NCBI GenBank assembly: GCA_021827255.1
Contig: JAKAWO010000019.1
Span: forward strand, 1 to 17,715
From: Acidobacteriota bacterium
GTDB taxonomy: Bacteria > Acidobacteriota > Terriglobia > UBA7540
Direction of reading: 5' to 3'
DNA: 17,715 bases
Shown here: positions 14,284-17,715 of the stretch, in pieces
Position numbering within the stretch: position 1 is the first letter of the stretch
Layout of the letters: every line of letters begins with the position of its first letter
Notes under the pieces: model-generated
The model's input: only the letters and a program-made list of their open reading frames with translations
What the model was told of the DNA's origin: nothing
The model's database searches: none
Translations under genes and position numbers: made by a program

Positions 14284-15057
14284 ATGGTGACAACGCCTCC
14301 TTTTATTCCGGAACGATTTCGGAGCAGCGCGGCGCTGGTGGTGGGTGGGGCGCAAGGAATCGGCAAGGCGATTGCAGCGCGGTTGGCGCGCGAAGGCGCC
14401 GACGTGGCCATCGCCGACATTGACCGCGCCATGATGGCCCGAGCCGTGAAGGAGATTGCCGGCGAGGGCGGCAACGCGCGCGGTTTTTTTTGCGACGTCG
14501 TGCAGCCCCGTTCGGTGAGCCGAATGGTGCAGCGGGCGATCCAATGGAAGGGGCGAATTGACATCCTGATGTACGTGGCTGGAGTCGGCAAGCCGGTTTC
14601 GTATTTGAAGATGGACGAGCGCCATTGGGATGCGACCGTGGATACGAATCTCAAAGGCGCGTTTCTGGTATCGCGCGCCGTGCTGCCGCAGATGGTCGAG
14701 CGGCGTCAAGGTAAGCTGGTTTTCATGGCCTCCACTAACAGTTGGGACGCGGAGGCGGAGCTCGCTCCCTACAACGCTTCCAAGGCGGGACTGTTTCTTC
14801 TCGCCAAGACGCTGGCGCGCGAGCTCGGACACTACGGGATCAACTCGAATGCGATCGGCCCGGGATTGATCCGCACGCGCCTGACGGCGCCGCTGCTCAA
14901 AAGCAGAAAATTCATGAAAAAATATGAGAACCTCATCCCGCTGGGGCGGGTTGGAGAGCCGGAGGACGTCGCCGGCCCGGCGACGTTTCTCGCCTCGCGC
15001 GACGCCGACTACATCAACGGCGTGTTGCTTTTTGTGGACGGCGGCCAACTGGCTTGA
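14284..15057 (+). CDS. Short-chain dehydrogenase/reductase
   Basis: A 257-residue classical SDR. The cofactor motif is VVGGAQGIGKAI (G21-x-x-x-G25-x-G27), and D45 at the end of the second strand (VAIADID) favours NAD over NADP. The catalytic tetrad is N122 (VDTNLKGAF), S150 (FMAST), Y163 and K167 (APYNASK). The usual NNAG motif is changed to YVAG at 97-100. The C-terminus LFVDGGQLA is standard. It oxidises or reduces an alcohol/ketone in the cytoplasm; the substrate is unknown. I start it at ATG 14284, with GAGGG nine bases upstream. The frame stays open back to 14116, but that would run into the divergent permease gene and past the promoter. RidA follows 148 bases later on the same strand. 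Confidence 0.9.
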   Translation: MVTTPPFIPERFRSSAALVVGGAQGIGKAIAARLAREGADVAIADIDRAMMARAVKEIAGEGGNARGFFCDVVQPRSVSRMVQRAIQWKGRIDILMYVAGVGKPVSYLKMDERHWDATVDTNLKGAFLVSRAVLPQMVERRQGKLVFMASTNSWDAEAELAPYNASKAGLFLLAKTLARELGHYGINSNAIGPGLIRTRLTAPLLKSRKFMKKYENLIPLGRVGEPEDVAGPATFLASRDADYINGVLLFVDGGQLA

Positions 15058-15205
15058 GGGTTTGAAAGGCGGCATTTTTTGTGGCGGCGCTGTCCGTTCG
15101 CTCTGCTCAACGCGGGCTCTCAAGGCCAGGAGCCGCCGGTGGAAACACTGCCGCCGGCCGCATCGTGGTGTTTTGCATCTCTTAAATAATTCATGAGGAG
15201 CTAGA

Positions 15206-15595
15206 ATGAGAAAAGCCATCAAGCCAAGCAATGCGCCGCGGCCGCGCGGGCCTTATTCTCCCGCCATTGTCGCCGACGGTTTTGTGTTTGTGGCGGGGCA
15301 AGCCGCGATCAATCCGGCGACGGACCAACTCGAAACCGGCGACATCAAGTCGGAAACTCGCCGCACGCTCGAGAATATCAAGGCCATTTTGGAGGCGAGC
15401 GGAAGCTCGATGAAAGAGGTGGTGCGAGTGGGCGTGTTTCTGGCGGACATCGGCGACTTTGAGGGGATGAATGAGGTTTACAAAGAGTACTTCCCGGAAG
15501 AACCGCCGGCGCGGACCACCGTCGGCGCAACCTTGCCGGGCATCAACGTCGAGATTGACTGCATTGCGCGCGTAGCCGCTCCAGCAAAGCGCTAG
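15206..15595 (+). CDS. ridA: RidA-family 2-iminobutanoate/2-iminopropanoate deaminase
   Basis: A 129-residue protein matching the RidA (YjgF/YER057c/UK114) family over its whole length: RPRGPYSPAIVADGFVFVAGQ (12-32), the helix ETRRTLENIKAILEASG, ARTTVG (102-107) and the closing VEIDCIAR. R103 corresponds to the essential arginine (R105 in the Salmonella/E. coli protein), with Y17 and E117 also present, so deaminase activity is likely. RidA hydrolyses reactive enamine/imine products of PLP enzymes, such as 2-aminoacrylate, to keto acids and ammonia in the cytoplasm, protecting other PLP enzymes. SD GAGGAG at 15195-15200 lies five bases before ATG. The next gene encodes a PLP enzyme of the kind that makes such imines, so the two are probably co-transcribed and linked in function. 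Confidence 0.93.
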   Translation: MRKAIKPSNAPRPRGPYSPAIVADGFVFVAGQAAINPATDQLETGDIKSETRRTLENIKAILEASGSSMKEVVRVGVFLADIGDFEGMNEVYKEYFPEEPPARTTVGATLPGINVEIDCIARVAAPAKR

Positions 15596-15656
15596 GGAAG
15601 CGTGGCAGCCGGGGCGCGTGGCGCCGCCATCCGGCCGGCCATGACGCCGGCGCGGC

Positions 15657-15661
15657 GGAGG
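15657..15661 (+). promoter_or_regulatory. Ribosome binding site fixing the DSD1-family start
   Basis: GGAGG six bases before ATG 15668. It favours that start over GTG 15602 and ATG 15641, which would add a basic, Ala/Arg-rich leader not seen in the family. Confidence 0.75.
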
Positions 15662-15667
15662 CGTTTC

Positions 15668-16762
15668 ATGCGTTGGGACGAACTTTCGACGCCCGCTTTG
15701 ACCGTGGACGCGGACGTTTTGGACCGCAACCTGCGGCGGATGGCGGATTACTGCCAGTCGCACAGCCTGGGACTGCGTCCGCACACCAAGACGCATAAGA
15801 TTCCCGAAGTCGCGCGCCTGCAGGTGCGTTATGGCGCCATCGGCCTGACGGTGGCGAAAGTGGGCGAAGCCGAAGTCATGTGCGGGGCGGGACTGGACAA
15901 CATCCTGGTCGCGTATCCCGTCATGGGGCCGAAGAAGCACGAGCGCCTGGCGGCACTGGCCCTGAACCATTCGATGCTTGTTTCGCTCGACAGTGAAACG
16001 GTCGCCGAAGCGCTGGCGAGCGCGGCGAAGCAGCAAAGCGCCACGATCGGGGTGCTGGTGGAATTTGACGCCGGCCTGGGCCGTTGCGGGCTCGAGCCGG
16101 GGCCGGGGCTGGTGGACCTGGCCCAAAAGATCATGCGGCTTCCGTCTCTGCGGTTCCGAGGGCTGATGTGCTATCCAGGGCAGGTCAGCGGTAGCGCAGA
16201 AGCTCGCCAGCGTGAGATCGCCCGCGTGGTGGAGAAAGTGGAGCGCGCGCGCGCGGCGTTTCGCCAGGAGCAAATCCCAGTTGAAATTGTTTCCGCCGGC
16301 TCAACCCCTTCGGCGTTTCAGTCGCATCTGATTCCCGGCCTAACAGAAATCCGCCCCGGCACTTACGTCTATAACGACATGAACACGTTCTATCAGGGCG
16401 CGTGCGCTGTAGAAGACTGCGCGGCGCGGGTGGTCACGACGGTCGTCTCAACCGCCGTCGCCGGAGGCGCCATCCTGGACGCAGGATCGAAAACGCTCTC
16501 CTCCGATCCGCTTCGCTTTGGGCCGGCTTCGGGGTATGGTTATATCGTGGAAGCGCCGGATGCGCCCATTGTGAAGTTGAATGAGGAGCACGGTTACGTG
16601 GACATGCGGCGGGCGCCGCGTCAGTTAAGGGTGGGCGACGTGGTCAGCATTATCCCCAATCACGTTTGCACCTGCGTCAACATGCACGATGAGATTTTTG
16701 TGGTCCGGCAGGGAATGGTCGAGAGAACTTGGCGGGTGGCGGCTCGGGGCAAGATACGTTGA
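15668..16762 (+). CDS. PLP-dependent D-serine dehydratase / D-threonine aldolase family enzyme (DSD1-type)
   Basis: A 364-residue fold-type III PLP enzyme. The N-terminal alanine-racemase-like barrel opens with WDELSTPALTVDADVLDRNL and carries LRPHTKTHK (36-44), whose K41 should form the aldimine with PLP. VEFDAGLGRCG and the VSAGSTPSAF segment bind the cofactor. The C-terminal beta domain ends in SIIPNHVCTCVNMHDEI. H332 and C334 match the His-x-Cys zinc pair of eukaryotic D-serine dehydratase, whereas the characterised Alcaligenes D-threonine aldolase has His-x-Asp, so dehydration of D-serine or D-threonine looks somewhat more likely than aldol cleavage. The product would be an imine, which fits the RidA gene ending 72 bases upstream. 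A D-threonine aldolase role remains possible. The enzyme is cytoplasmic. Confidence 0.88.
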   Translation: MRWDELSTPALTVDADVLDRNLRRMADYCQSHSLGLRPHTKTHKIPEVARLQVRYGAIGLTVAKVGEAEVMCGAGLDNILVAYPVMGPKKHERLAALALNHSMLVSLDSETVAEALASAAKQQSATIGVLVEFDAGLGRCGLEPGPGLVDLAQKIMRLPSLRFRGLMCYPGQVSGSAEARQREIARVVEKVERARAAFRQEQIPVEIVSAGSTPSAFQSHLIPGLTEIRPGTYVYNDMNTFYQGACAVEDCAARVVTTVVSTAVAGGAILDAGSKTLSSDPLRFGPASGYGYIVEAPDAPIVKLNEEHGYVDMRRAPRQLRVGDVVSIIPNHVCTCVNMHDEIFVVRQGMVERTWRVAARGKIR

Positions 16763-16857
16763 AGGGAACGGGGCGCGCAGCCGGGCCGGCTCCTCTGGAA
16801 ATTCTTGGTCAGCGGTGAGGGGTTCTTCATGGCCGGCGGCCAGAAAAAGGAGGATCT

Positions 16858-17541
16858 ATGGCAAGCGATGAAAAACTCTCCATTACGCGATTGATTGCGG
16901 TCCCGGCGGTGATTACGCTGGCCGTCACACTGCTCCGCCTGGCAGGCGAACTGGAACATTGGGGAATGCCGTGGTTTGGCAATCGGGCGGGCGGCGAAGG
17001 GGCGGTGGTGGGGATTAGCTGGCTGCCGTTTGTTTTTGGGCCGTATTTCGCCATCAAGCTGGCGAAGGCAGGGCATGGCTGGCAGAGCGGAGGAAAAGCG
17101 TGGGGATTCCTGGCGCTCGGATTTGCGATTTTGGCCGGAGGCGGGGCGTTGGCCGGCACGTTTATTCACGGGACTATGCCGGCGCTGGGTGTCGTCGGTT
17201 TTGCGCTTATTCTGGTGGCGGCCTTTGTGCCCAGAATTGGGTGGCGGGCGTTGGGCCGGACGCTCATCGCATACGCTTTTGCCGCCCGCGTGCCCATCCT
17301 CGTGATCATGTTTCTCGCCATGCGGGGGAACGGCGGAGCCGGCTGGGGCACTCATTATGACGCCATGGATGCCGATATCGCCCGCTTGCCTTTTGCGGAA
17401 AGGTATCTTTACAATGCCTTCTTGCCTCAGATGACTTTCTGGATTGGGTACACGGTCATCATCGGCTCGCTCGCGGGCCTCGTTGCGGCCGCCGTCACGC
17501 GCGCTGGCAAGCGGCCGGCGGCGAATCCAGCAGGAGCCTGA
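16858..17541 (+). CDS. Unassigned multi-pass membrane protein
   Basis: A 227-residue protein I do not recognise. It has about six hydrophobic segments (near 10-28, 48-68, 82-105, 108-126, 137-155 and 190-213). The loop between the fifth and sixth is hydrophilic, with GWGTHYDAMDADIARLPFAERYLYN (162-186); its length and acidic/aromatic content make it the most likely functional or exposed part. The C-terminus is short and basic. The SD AAGGAGG (near 16847-16853) is strong and close to ATG 16858. It is on the same strand as the DSD1-family gene, 95 bases downstream, so it may share its transcript, but nothing in the sequence ties it to amino-acid metabolism. Confidence 0.8.
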   Translation: MASDEKLSITRLIAVPAVITLAVTLLRLAGELEHWGMPWFGNRAGGEGAVVGISWLPFVFGPYFAIKLAKAGHGWQSGGKAWGFLALGFAILAGGGALAGTFIHGTMPALGVVGFALILVAAFVPRIGWRALGRTLIAYAFAARVPILVIMFLAMRGNGGAGWGTHYDAMDADIARLPFAERYLYNAFLPQMTFWIGYTVIIGSLAGLVAAAVTRAGKRPAANPAGA

Positions 17542-17715
17542 GTGCGTCAGTGCCCCCGCGCGGAATTCGCCCTTGTGGCCGCGCCCAGGCTCTCGCTGGA
17601 CACGGGCGGAAGCGACTTTTCATACTGGAAACAGCATTGCCGAGACGCGGCCACTGAGGGCAAGACGGTGCAACCGAAAACCCGCTTCTGGAATCATAAC
17701 AGTCAGGAACAGTTA
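17542..17715 (+). CDS. Possible start of a further gene (3' partial)
   Basis: Directly after the previous stop (TGA then GTG) a frame opens at GTG 17542 and stays open for 58 codons to the end of the window. AGGAG at 17532-17536 sits five bases before it. The translation contains FSYWKQHCRDAATEGK and TRFWNHNSQEQL, a mixed composition not typical of a random GC-rich frame, but I recognise no family. It may be a real coupled gene or only chance openness over a short stretch. Confidence 0.3.
   Translation, partial: MRQCPRAEFALVAAPRLSLDTGGSDFSYWKQHCRDAATEGKTVQPKTRFWNHNSQEQL

Noticed and set aside
15058..15205. Repeat or terminator between the SDR and RidA genes
   Set aside because: GCCGCCGG occurs twice, but as a direct repeat in very GC-rich sequence, and the T-run near 15075 has no stem before it.
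13795..15231. A 478-codon minus-strand frame covering the SDR gene and the start of the permease
   Set aside because: Its C-terminal part is an out-of-frame reading of the permease and the rest is antisense to the SDR catalytic motifs.
15602..15667. Upstream GTG/ATG starts of the DSD1-family enzyme
   Set aside because: They would add a basic Ala/Arg-rich leader, whereas ATG 15668 has a well-placed GGAGG and begins where family similarity starts.
15191..16273. A 360-codon minus-strand frame opposite RidA and the DSD1-family gene
   Set aside because: Both plus-strand genes have intact catalytic motifs and good SD sites; the antisense product has no motif.

Overview
The window is high-GC bacterial chromosome, densely coded, with many GTG and TTG starts and clear Shine-Dalgarno (SD) sequences. 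The protein set fits an environmental Acidobacteriota-type genome: a GldG/DUF4340 pair, a Uma2 nuclease, a DUF433/DUF5615 toxin-antitoxin pair, a DSD1-family enzyme and DUF4412-like exported proteins. That assignment rests on gene content only, because there is no rRNA or other phylogenetic marker apart from mnmG. No tRNA, rRNA, CRISPR array or insertion sequence was seen.

Layout, left to right. (1) 2-2611 (+): the 3' part of a GldG-like auxiliary component of an ABC transport system, then a DUF4340 protein made of three similar units. (2) 2731-3990 (+): an enolase-superfamily enzyme with the catalytic set of an acid-sugar dehydratase. (3) 4066-6701 (-): a same-strand run of an enoyl-CoA hydratase/isomerase, a DUF433 antitoxin overlapping a DUF5615 PIN-like toxin, and a two-domain protein joining an EVE-like N-terminus to a restriction-endonuclease-like C-terminus. 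(4) 7098-9153 (+): a PAP2-type membrane phosphatase, an exported thioredoxin-like protein and an exported DUF4412/LolA-like protein. (5) 9237-10058: a short, apparently N-terminally truncated AbrB-type antitoxin tail (-), diverging from a coiled-coil/winged-helix protein (+) that resembles the Mrr N-terminal domain and has a near-consensus sigma-70 promoter. (6) 10078-12072 (-): mnmG, the tRNA wobble-uridine modification enzyme. (7) 12187-14125 (-): an APC-family amino-acid permease with a Uma2 nuclease overlapping its stop codon. (8) 14284-16762 (+): a short-chain dehydrogenase, RidA and a D-serine dehydratase/D-threonine aldolase family enzyme, diverging from the permease across a shared promoter region. 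(9) 16858 to the end (+): an unassigned membrane protein and possibly the start of another gene.

Two groups of genes appear to work together. In 14284-16762 the DSD1-family enzyme would release reactive 2-aminoacrylate or 2-iminobutyrate if it dehydrates D-serine or D-threonine, and RidA immediately upstream would hydrolyse that intermediate. The divergent permease could supply the amino acid. In 4066-5809 a toxin-antitoxin pair lies directly upstream of a probable modified-DNA-directed nuclease, which looks like a small defence module. This second group is the best candidate in the window for an under-described system.
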